A stretch of DNA of 64,000 bases from G965267335 sp965267335 (GTDB taxonomy: Bacteria > Bacteroidota > Bacteroidia > Cytophagales > JAAEPT01), in contig OZ253953.1 of assembly GCA_965267335.1 (NCBI GenBank), positions 3,286,001 to 3,350,000 of the forward strand. Direction: 5' to 3'. Position 1 is the first letter of the stretch; every line of letters begins with the position of its first letter. The notes beneath the pieces were generated by a model that was not told the DNA's origin, did not search any database, and saw only the letters and a program-made list of their open reading frames with translations. The position numbers and the translations under genes were made by a program. This document shows positions 52,816 to 60,654 of this stretch, in pieces.

Positions 52816-54429
52816 ATGAAATCTAAAGAAATCATATCCAACCCCGAGTTATTCAAAGCTATTTTTCAAACCTGTGCGGAAGGATTAATACTTGTTGACA
52901 CTTCGGGAACCATTCAGCTCTGTAACCCAAGAGCCGAAGAAATTTTTGGATACGATGGAGAAGAACTTATAGGCTCCAATATAAACCTGCTTTTACCTAA
53001 AGATTTCCGAAAGAATCACAGCCAAAAAATGAAGGACTTTCACAGAAATCCTTCGAAAAGGGCTATGGGGCTAGGACTAGAGTTATTTGGGTTACGGAAA
53101 GATGGCTCAGAATTCCCAACATCAATTAGTCTAAGTTATACAAAGCTCGGTGATGAACAATATGCACTTGCTTTTATCACGGACATATCCTTGAGGAAAA
53201 AAATAGAAGCTAGTGCCCGGGATGAACAAATACGTTATCAATCAGTAATTGACACGGCAATTGATGGCATTGTTACAATCAGTGAACACGGTCTCATAGA
53301 ATCGATAAACCCGGCTGTAGAAAAGCTTTTCGGGTATAGTAAAGAGGAACTCATTGATCAAAACATCAAAATACTGATGCCTGAACCTTATCATAGCCAA
53401 CATGACGGCTATATAGAAAAATATAATCAGACGGGACAACGACATATCATTGGCATCGGCAGAGAAGTAACAGGTAAGAGAAAAAACGGAACAACTTTTC
53501 CGTTTAAACTCAGTGTAAGTGAGCTCATTATAGATGAAAAAAAAGTATTTACCGGTATCATTCACGACCTTTCGGAGGAAAAAGAAGCCCAGGAAAAACT
53601 CAGGAAACTAAATGCTGATTTGGAGAAAAGAGTTGAGGCTCGAACTAAAGAACTTGCCAGTCTTGTCACAAAACTCGAAGACCGAAACAAACAATTAAAA
53701 GAAGCCGAAGAAGAGGTCAGAAATGCACTGAGAAAAGAAAAGGAACTCAATGAATTAAAATCCCGATTTGTATCAATGGCATCACATGAATTCAGAACAC
53801 CATTAAGTACTATTCTCAGTTCCACTTCATTAATTCAAAAATACAACCTACCCGAACATAAGGAAAAGAAAGAAAAGCACATCTCACGTATTCAATCAAA
53901 CGTTCGAAACCTCACCAGCATCTTAAACGAATTTCTTTCTCTGGATAAACTGGAAGCTGGCTTAATCAATTGTCAACCTCAAGAGTTTAATCTCCGTGAA
54001 TTAGCAGCCAGTATTGTTGATGAAATGGATGGCATCATCAAAAAAGGACAAAAAATTAACCACAAGCATAGTGGGGAAGCTCAGGTATTCCTTGACCCGC
54101 ATTTGGTAAAAAACATTGTCATCAACTTACTTTCAAATGCCATTAAGTACTCCAATGAAGGACAAGACATAGAGTTTAATAGCAGTAAGAAAAACGACCT
54201 AATAACCCTAGAGGTTACGGATCAAGGTATAGGAATACCAGAAGAAGACCAATCCCACCTCTTTGAAAGATTTTTCAGAGCAAAAAATGTAACGAACATT
54301 CAAGGCACAGGACTTGGGCTCAACATCGTAAAAAAGTATGCCGAGCTTATGGATGGTTCCCTTGACTTTAGAAGTGAATATGAAGTAGGCTCTACCTTTA
54401 CTGTAAAGCTAAAAGAGACTCAATTATGA
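52816..54429 (+). CDS. PAS-domain sensor histidine kinase
   Basis: 537 residues from the ATG at 52816; an upstream GTG at 52741 would add 25 residues. Two PAS domains (~15-130 and ~145-260) are followed by a coiled coil. The HisKA motif is MASHEFRTPLSTILSSTSLI (H324). HATPase_c has INLLSNAIKYS, DQGIGIPEED and GTGLGLNIVKKY. The PAS repeats with GFGYSKEELIDQN-like text suggest haem or flavin sensing of oxygen or redox, as in FixL, but no ligand residue can be assigned. No membrane segment is seen. Its stop overlaps the response-regulator start (ATGA). Confidence 0.92.
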   Translation: MKSKEIISNPELFKAIFQTCAEGLILVDTSGTIQLCNPRAEEIFGYDGEELIGSNINLLLPKDFRKNHSQKMKDFHRNPSKRAMGLGLELFGLRKDGSEFPTSISLSYTKLGDEQYALAFITDISLRKKIEASARDEQIRYQSVIDTAIDGIVTISEHGLIESINPAVEKLFGYSKEELIDQNIKILMPEPYHSQHDGYIEKYNQTGQRHIIGIGREVTGKRKNGTTFPFKLSVSELIIDEKKVFTGIIHDLSEEKEAQEKLRKLNADLEKRVEARTKELASLVTKLEDRNKQLKEAEEEVRNALRKEKELNELKSRFVSMASHEFRTPLSTILSSTSLIQKYNLPEHKEKKEKHISRIQSNVRNLTSILNEFLSLDKLEAGLINCQPQEFNLRELAASIVDEMDGIIKKGQKINHKHSGEAQVFLDPHLVKNIVINLLSNAIKYSNEGQDIEFNSSKKNDLITLEVTDQGIGIPEEDQSHLFERFFRAKNVTNIQGTGLGLNIVKKYAELMDGSLDFRSEYEVGSTFTVKLKETQL

Positions 54430-55487
54430 AAAAAATTCTACTCATTGAAGATAATCCCGACATGAGGGAAAATACGGAAGAAATTCTTGAACTGGCAAAC
54501 TACCAAGTAATCACGGCCGAGAATGGAAAAGTTGGTGTTGAGTACGCTAAAGCAGAAAAACCAGATTTAATAATCTGTGACATCATGATGCCAGAGCTTG
54601 ATGGGTATGGCGTTTTATATATGTTGAGTAAAAACCCTGATACTGCAAGCATCCCTTTTATTTTTCTTACAGCTAAAGCAGAGAAAAGTGACTTTAGAAA
54701 GGGCATGAATATGGGAGCTGATGACTATTTAACCAAACCTTTTGAAGAAATGGAGTTGCTGAGTGCTGTTGAGAGCCGACTTAACCGAAGCGAAACCTTT
54801 AAATCCAAGTTTGATGGAAACATAGAAGGGCTCAACAACTTCATCAATGAAGCAAAAGGACTCGAAGAACTGAAAGCACTTTCAAGCGACAGAAAATCAA
54901 GAACCTATAAAAAAAAGGAAACAATTTATCATGAAGGTGATTATCCGAATAACTTATACTTCATCAACACTGGAAAGATAAAGACCTTCAAAATAAACGA
55001 TGATGGCAAGGAGTATATTACCGGTTTACACAAGGCTGGAGATTTTCTGGGTTTTATGGCGATGCTTGAAGAAACCGATCACAATGAAAGTGCATCTGTG
55101 CTTGAAGAAGCAGAAGTCAATATCATTCCCCGAGAGGATTTTATTCAGCTCATCCATTCCAATAAAGACGTTGCCAGTCAGTTCATAAAGATGCTTGCCA
55201 ACAACATACTGGAAAAGGAAAAACAACTACTCGACCTGGCTTACAATACAGTACGAAAACGAGTAGCTGATGCCCTTGTACGGTTAATGGATAAATACAG
55301 GGCTGAGTCACATGACGAAGACTTCACTATGGCTGTTTCCCGTGATGACCTTGCAAGCATAGTTGGCACTGCCACCGAAAGTGTCATTCGGAGTCTGGCA
55401 GACCTAAAAGAAGATGGTTATATAGAGATTAAAGCAAGTAAAATCACAATTAAGAAACCTAAAGAACTGCGTAATTTAAGGTACTAG
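54426..55487 (+). CDS. Response regulator with CRP/FNR-type output
   Basis: 353 residues. The receiver domain has the phospho-aspartate in LIICDIMMPELDGYG (D52) and the lysine in YLTKPFEEM. From ~140 a cyclic-nucleotide-like sensor domain follows (YKKKETIYHEGDYPNNLYFI, then GDFLGFMAMLEE). The C-terminal CRP-type helix-turn-helix is DDLASIVGTATESVIRSLADL (~320-340). REC-CRP fusions are found in Bacteroidota, and the CRP part need not bind cAMP. It overlaps the kinase gene and so forms a cognate pair. Its targets probably include nearby genes, by inference. Confidence 0.93.
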   Translation: MKKILLIEDNPDMRENTEEILELANYQVITAENGKVGVEYAKAEKPDLIICDIMMPELDGYGVLYMLSKNPDTASIPFIFLTAKAEKSDFRKGMNMGADDYLTKPFEEMELLSAVESRLNRSETFKSKFDGNIEGLNNFINEAKGLEELKALSSDRKSRTYKKKETIYHEGDYPNNLYFINTGKIKTFKINDDGKEYITGLHKAGDFLGFMAMLEETDHNESASVLEEAEVNIIPREDFIQLIHSNKDVASQFIKMLANNILEKEKQLLDLAYNTVRKRVADALVRLMDKYRAESHDEDFTMAVSRDDLASIVGTATESVIRSLADLKEDGYIEIKASKITIKKPKELRNLRY

Positions 55488-55864
55488 TGCAAAGAGGAAG
55501 TCTCTTCGAAAAAGTCGTAGAGGTCTTCCTTAATAATTTTACAAGCCTGTTCAATCCCCTTTATTTCTCGGGATATCTCAATATGCCGTTCTTCAATCTT
55601 CTTAAGCTCAGCAAAATCATTTTCACTAAGCGACTCCAGTGCCTGTGCCTCTTCCCCATTGACATAATCAACGAGGGAATTGATCTTGATCAGTTCACTC
55701 TCCAGTTTTTTATTAAAAACGTCCAATACATCACTCTTATCTTTATCGGTCATCTTCTTTACATACCCGGCTAAATAGCGCTGGAAAAATTGAATTTCCT
55801 GTTGGTGAAACTTCAGCACTTTCTTCCATTGCACATTATCAGAATGTAACTGTGTTAACGACAT
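55484..55864 (-). CDS. Small helical protein
   Basis: 126 residues, predicted wholly helical and without membrane segments. The N-terminal segment is WKKVLKFHQQEIQFFQRYL, resembling the gene at 49507 (WHNCLNKHKYEIEVLKKLI). A central VFNKKLESELIKINSLVDYV matches the F..kLe....I..L...V skeleton. The C-terminal helix is ISREIKGIEQACKIIKEDL. Unknown family, probably soluble. It lies 2 bases downstream of a universal stress gene, in the same operon. Confidence 0.6.
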   Translation of the reverse strand: MSLTQLHSDNVQWKKVLKFHQQEIQFFQRYLAGYVKKMTDKDKSDVLDVFNKKLESELIKINSLVDYVNGEEAQALESLSENDFAELKKIEERHIEISREIKGIEQACKIIKEDLYDFFEETSSLH

Positions 55865-55866
55865 GA

Positions 55867-56706
55867 TTATTTCCGTTCAATGTTAGAAATCAGAACAGGA
55901 ATATTGGAATGACTCGCAATATCAGCGGAAATGCTCCCGAAAAGGTTTCCGAAGAACGACCTCTTGTGAGATACCATTGCAATAAGCCCAGCATTTAGTT
56001 CATTTGCCTGTTCAATTACAGCCTCCTCAACAGAGTCTGCATTTCGGTATCCGAGAGTATAATTCTCAAAGCCATACTTCTCTGCAAATACTTTAAGGTC
56101 ATTCATTACCTCTGTAGTCGTGTAAAAATCCGAAACGGTAATCCCCCTGACCAAATGAAGCTGAGCATTGAACATATTCTGTATTGTCTTTACTTTTTCA
56201 ACAAACCCAGTGACTTCCTCTTCGTAATTCGTTGCGAAAACGATATTGTCAAGCGCTGAAATTTCACAGTCTTCCGGAGTAACGATGATGGGAACAGAAG
56301 ATGACTGAACTAGTTTACTTACGTTAGAACCCACCAAAAACTTATTCCAATCTGACAATCCTCTGGACCCCATTATTACTAAATCAAAGTCATTTGCAGC
56401 AATGGTTTCAGACATTGTCTTCGAAATACCACCCACTTCCACCTTTGGAATGATCTCCGTTTTAGGGTACTGATCCTTTGCGTTTTCAATTCTTTGCTTC
56501 ACTTTCTTCAATAGCTCAATCATAAAGACCTGATCCATCATGTTTTTAACGCTTTCTCCGGTAACAGAAAAGCTCTCATGCCCTACGGGCTCCACAACAT
56601 GAAGCAAAGTGATTTCAGCCGGATTATACTCCGACATTGTTGCTGCGAGCTCCAGCGCCTTGGCTGAAGACTTAGAAAAATCAGTTGGTACTAATATTTT
56701 TTTCAT
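55867..56706 (-). CDS. Universal stress protein (two UspA domains)
   Basis: 279 residues with two UspA domains. The first contains FDLVIMGSRGLSDWNKFLVGSNVSKL, the ATP-binding GxxG(9)GS/T pattern. The second (IVFATNYEEEVTGFVEKV and LIAMVSHKRSFFGNLFG) is less canonical. It is overlapped by four bases with the upstream universal stress gene and is followed by the 126-residue helical gene, so these form a three-gene operon. It differs enough from its neighbour to be an old duplication. Confidence 0.87.
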   Translation of the reverse strand: MKKILVPTDFSKSSAKALELAATMSEYNPAEITLLHVVEPVGHESFSVTGESVKNMMDQVFMIELLKKVKQRIENAKDQYPKTEIIPKVEVGGISKTMSETIAANDFDLVIMGSRGLSDWNKFLVGSNVSKLVQSSSVPIIVTPEDCEISALDNIVFATNYEEEVTGFVEKVKTIQNMFNAQLHLVRGITVSDFYTTTEVMNDLKVFAEKYGFENYTLGYRNADSVEEAVIEQANELNAGLIAMVSHKRSFFGNLFGSISADIASHSNIPVLISNIERK

Positions 56707-57551
56707 GATTTTTTGACTTGAGAGGTGAATATTGGAAGTTTTGAATGATTGACAATATCCTCAGCTATACTTCCCTGAAATAGGTGAGCGATACCCCTTC
56801 TTCTATGAGTTGCCATTGCCACCATATCAGCATTAACTTCTTTTGCGAACGAAAAAATCCCCTGATGTATTCTCGAGTAGTTGTACTGGTTTAGTGTATA
56901 ATTCTGAAGTTCATACTTATCAGCAAACTTTTTCATTTGCTTATTCATTGCATTGGTATATTCAAAATACTGTGGCGTATGAACCCTTAACAAATGAAGC
57001 TTAGCATTGTAGAGCTTAGCGAGTTCGTTAAGAGTAAGTAAGTTTTCGTATTTCTCATTACTCGTAAAGTCAGAAGCAAACACTATATTTTTCAGGTCAA
57101 ATGTCTTGCCTTTTGTGTTTAACGTAATGACCGGACAAGGTGCAAAGCGTACAATTTTCTCTGCCACGCTACCCACAACCCATTCCGCGAGTCCTGACGA
57201 ACCATTTGTTCCCATTACAATCAAATCAACTTTTTCCTTCTTTGCAATCGAAGTGATCACATCTATGGGAATACCCGATTCGAGCTTTAATGAAATTTTT
57301 GCATATGCAGCTTTCTTTTCAAGTGCCTGTAGTTGTTTAAAATTCTCCGTTTGGAATTCATCTACAAAGTCCTTAAAACTCGCTGGTGTATTTACATAAT
57401 CATCCCCTGCAACCAGGTAGGATGGTATATCCGTCACATGGAGTAGAATCAATTCTGCTTTTGCTTTCTTAGCGATTTGAACGGCAGCATCCAAAGCGTG
57501 CTTAGCTGTTGGCGAAAAATCTGTAGGAACCAGAATTTTTGAAATTTTCAT
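56703..57551 (-). CDS. Universal stress protein (two UspA domains)
   Basis: 282 residues with tandem UspA domains. The first has VDLIVMGTNGSSGLAEWVVGSVAEKIVRFAP-like sequence with the ATP motif. The second ends with MVAMATHRRRGIAHLFQGSIAEDIVNHS. It leads the usp-usp-helical operon. On the minus strand a TAGATTTG -7 box (+ strand 57571-57578) lies 20 bases upstream. The divergent gap to the DUF2892 gene contains a CTATCATGACAG near-palindrome. Confidence 0.88.
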   Translation of the reverse strand: MKISKILVPTDFSPTAKHALDAAVQIAKKAKAELILLHVTDIPSYLVAGDDYVNTPASFKDFVDEFQTENFKQLQALEKKAAYAKISLKLESGIPIDVITSIAKKEKVDLIVMGTNGSSGLAEWVVGSVAEKIVRFAPCPVITLNTKGKTFDLKNIVFASDFTSNEKYENLLTLNELAKLYNAKLHLLRVHTPQYFEYTNAMNKQMKKFADKYELQNYTLNQYNYSRIHQGIFSFAKEVNADMVAMATHRRRGIAHLFQGSIAEDIVNHSKLPIFTSQVKKS

Positions 57552-57570
57552 AGCATAAAATTTAGTTGAG

Positions 57571-57667
57571 CAAATCTAATTATAGAAGTATAAACAAAGT
57601 AATGAGAACAATCAACAACTATCATGACAGATATCAGTTTTTCGCATAGGACCCTAGCCTACATTTG
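57571..57667. promoter_or_regulatory. Divergent promoters with shared palindrome
   Basis: On the minus strand TAGATTTG (57571-57578) and on the plus strand TACATTTG (57660-57667) are exact -7 boxes facing outward. Between them CTATCATGACAG (57619-57630) is palindromic except for one base pair, near position -49 to -60 of each start, where a CRP-type activator could serve both. Confidence 0.45.
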
Positions 57668-57690
57668 TATCAAACAAAACGCAAAAAGCC

Positions 57691-57885
57691 ATGAAACTCG
57701 AATATAACTTAACTTTCCTTGACGTAATCATCAGACTAATTGCTGTAATGGTACTTGCTATAGTCGGTTGGTATACAGAAGTATTCTTCTTTTTTGTACT
57801 TGGAATGGGAGCACTGGTAACAGCTCTGACAGGTTTTTGTCCATTCGGCTCAATTGCTGGCAAGGAAAAAGATTGTAAGCCTTAG
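57691..57885 (+). CDS. DUF2892 small membrane protein
   Basis: 64 residues with two membrane helices (VIIRLIAVMVLAIVGWYT and VFFFFVLGMGALVTALTGF) and the C-terminal CPFG signature of DUF2892 (YgaP-like). Some relatives carry rhodanese domains for sulfur transfer; this one does not. It has its own promoter and a terminator, so it is monocistronic. Its promoter is back-to-back with the stress operon, which suggests shared control. Confidence 0.82.
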   Translation: MKLEYNLTFLDVIIRLIAVMVLAIVGWYTEVFFFFVLGMGALVTALTGFCPFGSIAGKEKDCKP

Positions 57886-57917
57886 GTTAATCACCATTTT
57901 TAAATAAGCTACAGACT

Positions 57918-57950
57918 AGCCCTTAGGAAAATGTTCCGAGGGCTTTTTTT
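57918..57950 (+). terminator. Terminator of DUF2892 gene
   Basis: AGCCCT (57918-57923) pairs with AGGGCT (57939-57944), with an inner GGAA/TTCC helix, followed by a run of T. It is 33 bases after the stop. Confidence 0.8.
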
Positions 57951-57981
57951 GTTTAAATTAACGGGGTAAATCCATACTACC

Positions 57982-59172
57982 ATGAAACAGCTTATTACCC
58001 TTGCAACACTAACATTAACGGCTTTCTACAGCTATTCACAACTGCCCGGCCTTCAGGATTGTATTCAATACGCATACAACCATCATCCTAACATTCAATC
58101 AGCTGAACGTCAACTTGAACGATATAGAATGGAACAAAAAGCCATTTTCAATCCGGATGCACTCCAGCTGAACTACACAAATGGAAATATAAATTCAGGA
58201 ATGGTAGATTATGCGGTTGATATCAGTCAGTCATTTGATTTTCCTACGGAATATTTTACTCACAATGCGTTAAATAAGAAAATTGTACAAATCGGACATC
58301 AGGAACTGAACCTGCAAAAACTTTCAATAAAAAAGGAAGTCAAATCTGCATACAACACCCTTCTGTTTCAGAAAAGCAGATACATCCTATTGAATCAATT
58401 TAATACCCATTTAAACAACTTTGAAACAATTGCTCAGGATCATTTTCTACAAGATTCAACAACTGAATTAGAGTATGCAGCTGCCAAAGCCCGCCATCAG
58501 GAAATACTCGTTATGATAAACCAACAGCAATTAGAAATAGCCTACGCCTTGAACAATCTTATTCGATGGACAGGTAACCGAAACATAGTAGATATTAAGG
58601 ACTCCACTATCAAAAAGTCCAGTAGTCAATACATCTCTCCTGATTCAAAGGAAAGTTTATACAAAAGTTTACAAGAATCTCATTTTGAGTTAAGTCAGCA
58701 GGAACTACGAGCCGAAAAGGCAGCACTCACACCAGACATCACTTTAGGCTACTTTAACCAACAAATCGATGGTATTGGAGGGTTTGACGGTATATTGATT
58801 GGTACCAGTATCCCATTAATCTTTTCAGGGCAATCCAAGATGATAAAAGCTGCTAAAATCGAAACTGAGCGACAAGAAAAAGAAGTGGAAGCAATAGAAT
58901 TAATGATTGATATGGAAATTAGCAATCACCTCATCAATCTAGAGAAATATGACAACATGATCAGTTTTTTTGAATTACAGGGAGCACTGCTTTCAGACCA
59001 ACTGATGAAAAGTCTGGATATGAAGTTTAAGAATAATGAAATCGATTATGTAGAATACATCAGAGACCTTGATCAGGCTTTCGACCTCAGAATTCAGTAC
59101 CTGGAAAACCTTTATAATTACAACGAAAGCCTTTACAACCTGGAACTCCTGCAAAGTACAGGAATAGATTGA
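57982..59172 (+). CDS. TolC-family outer-membrane protein
   Basis: 396 residues with a signal peptide (MKQLITLATLTLTAFYSYS). The pattern is that of TolC/CusC efflux proteins, with paired long helices: LQDCIQYAYNHHPNIQSAERQL and a matching second half starting LYKSLQESHFELSQQELRAEKAAL. The polypeptide is a little shorter than typical TolC (~420-460). No inner-membrane pump or adaptor gene is adjacent, so the exported substrate is open. It lies close downstream of the DUF2892 terminator and has its own leader. Confidence 0.83.
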   Translation: MKQLITLATLTLTAFYSYSQLPGLQDCIQYAYNHHPNIQSAERQLERYRMEQKAIFNPDALQLNYTNGNINSGMVDYAVDISQSFDFPTEYFTHNALNKKIVQIGHQELNLQKLSIKKEVKSAYNTLLFQKSRYILLNQFNTHLNNFETIAQDHFLQDSTTELEYAAAKARHQEILVMINQQQLEIAYALNNLIRWTGNRNIVDIKDSTIKKSSSQYISPDSKESLYKSLQESHFELSQQELRAEKAALTPDITLGYFNQQIDGIGGFDGILIGTSIPLIFSGQSKMIKAAKIETERQEKEVEAIELMIDMEISNHLINLEKYDNMISFFELQGALLSDQLMKSLDMKFKNNEIDYVEYIRDLDQAFDLRIQYLENLYNYNESLYNLELLQSTGID

Positions 59173-59268
59173 TCAAAAAAGTGGCTCTGGTATGAATTAA
59201 ATTCTATTTTTGAACGTTTTGATCATTAAATTGTACCTAAGAGAGAGTAAAACGAATTTTTATTACCT

Positions 59269-60471
59269 ATGAATCAATTAACACAACAACAAAAAATAGT
59301 AATTGCCCTCCGAGTTATTCTTTCAGGGCTATTCTTTCTCAGCGCCATCAGTAAAATGATGCCAATAGGTTTTTTTGAGAAAATGCTTGTAGACTTAAAA
59401 GTCGCAAGCTGGGACTCTACGGTTTACATTTCCCGAACTATTCTTACCGTAGAATTCTTTCTTGCCTTTGCGCTCATTCAGAACTCTTACTTCAAAAAAC
59501 TAATTCTTCCAGCCACTGCCGGACTACTACTGGCATTTACCGCTCACCTTTTTTATGAAGGTTTCACCAACCCAAAAGGTTTTTTTGAAGGAAACTGCGG
59601 TTGTTTTGGAGACCTGATTCCTCTCAGTATTTTTTGGTCAATAGTGAAAAATTTCGCCATGCTGGGAATGGCATATTACGTGTATAAAAAGACAGAGTCC
59701 AACGACAAACAAGATTTGAAAACAATGATAATCATGTTCCTCGGATCGTTATTAATTGTCACATTGGCTGCAAACAATATCCCGAGATATACATTGGCAG
59801 AGGAAGATGAATACACTAACAACGAGGAAGTGGCCAATAATGAATTCAACGAGAATGATCCGCTGGAAGCTGATACCCTGGTCAATGATACGACCAGCAC
59901 AGAGATAGAAGCAGAAAACGCGGAAGAGAAAAGTAATCAAACCCAGCCTGAGAATTCCCAGCAAGGAGATAAGACTACGCAGGAGAAGACAAACACAAAA
60001 CCGGATGGAAATCAGAAGGAAACGACTACTCAAAAAGAAAATGAGGAGTCAACCCAGCAAACCCAAACGTCTCAAGTAAAATCAAAATTTGCCAAATACA
60101 CCAGCTTCAGTGACGGCAAATCAGTTAACCTTGATAAAGGTCGTAAGTTAGTTTGCTTGTTTAGTTTGACCTGCGAACATTGTCAGGGAGCCTATAAAGA
60201 CCTCTGCGCACTGGGTAAGCAAATGACAATACCTGACATGTATATTCTGGCCTATGGTGATAAAGCAGATGTAGACTACTTCTATGAGCAGGCCGGCAGC
60301 GACTGCAATCATCCCTATAAATTACTTCCTTACATGGAATTCTTACCCTTGCTCGGAGAGTCAAACTTCCCACTAATCGTATTAATGGAAGACGGAAAAG
60401 AACTCGGATCATGGGACTATGACACCTACGAAATAGGCAAGGTGAAAGCTGCAATTCAAGCATTAAAATAA
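59269..60471 (+). CDS. MauE/DoxX-like membrane protein fused to thioredoxin-like domain
   Basis: 400 residues in three parts. Residues 1-170 carry four or five membrane helices of the MauE/DoxX class with the paired cysteines GNCGCFGDLIPLS. Residues ~190-275 are an acidic, Gln/Thr/Asn-rich linker. Residues ~280-400 look thioredoxin-like, with CEHC (C302, C305) after a hydrophobic strand. This suggests a membrane redox protein passing electrons from the membrane cysteines to the CxxC domain, like a DsbB/DsbA or VKOR-type fusion; that is inference. It is a lone gene. Confidence 0.75.
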   Translation: MNQLTQQQKIVIALRVILSGLFFLSAISKMMPIGFFEKMLVDLKVASWDSTVYISRTILTVEFFLAFALIQNSYFKKLILPATAGLLLAFTAHLFYEGFTNPKGFFEGNCGCFGDLIPLSIFWSIVKNFAMLGMAYYVYKKTESNDKQDLKTMIIMFLGSLLIVTLAANNIPRYTLAEEDEYTNNEEVANNEFNENDPLEADTLVNDTTSTEIEAENAEEKSNQTQPENSQQGDKTTQEKTNTKPDGNQKETTTQKENEESTQQTQTSQVKSKFAKYTSFSDGKSVNLDKGRKLVCLFSLTCEHCQGAYKDLCALGKQMTIPDMYILAYGDKADVDYFYEQAGSDCNHPYKLLPYMEFLPLLGESNFPLIVLMEDGKELGSWDYDTYEIGKVKAAIQALK

Positions 60472-60552
60472 TTGGTAAAGAAGTGAGACAAAAAACCAGA
60501 AACACCTATTTGCAGCCTTAAAAACGGACAAAATAATTAAACAACAAACTTT

Positions 60553-60580
60553 GGCGGCCCATTTTCAGGCCGCCATTTTT
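60553..60580 (+). terminator. Terminator after the MauE-thioredoxin gene
   Basis: GGCGGCC (60553-60559) and GGCCGCC (60568-60574) form a 7-base GC stem with an 8-base loop and an ATTTTT tail. It lies 81 bases after the stop. The remaining 74 bases before the GH2 gene are AT-rich with no clear -7 box. Confidence 0.85.
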
Positions 60581-60654
60581 ATTTAATATTTGTCTCAACA
60601 ATTGGTATCAAATCGATAATACCATAGTTTAGAATTGGGTAAGAAAACGATACA

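Noticed and set aside
59205..59235. Promoter for the MauE-thioredoxin gene
   Set aside because: A TTTG and a TAAATTG are present, but the spacing is 14 bases and the -7 box is one T short.
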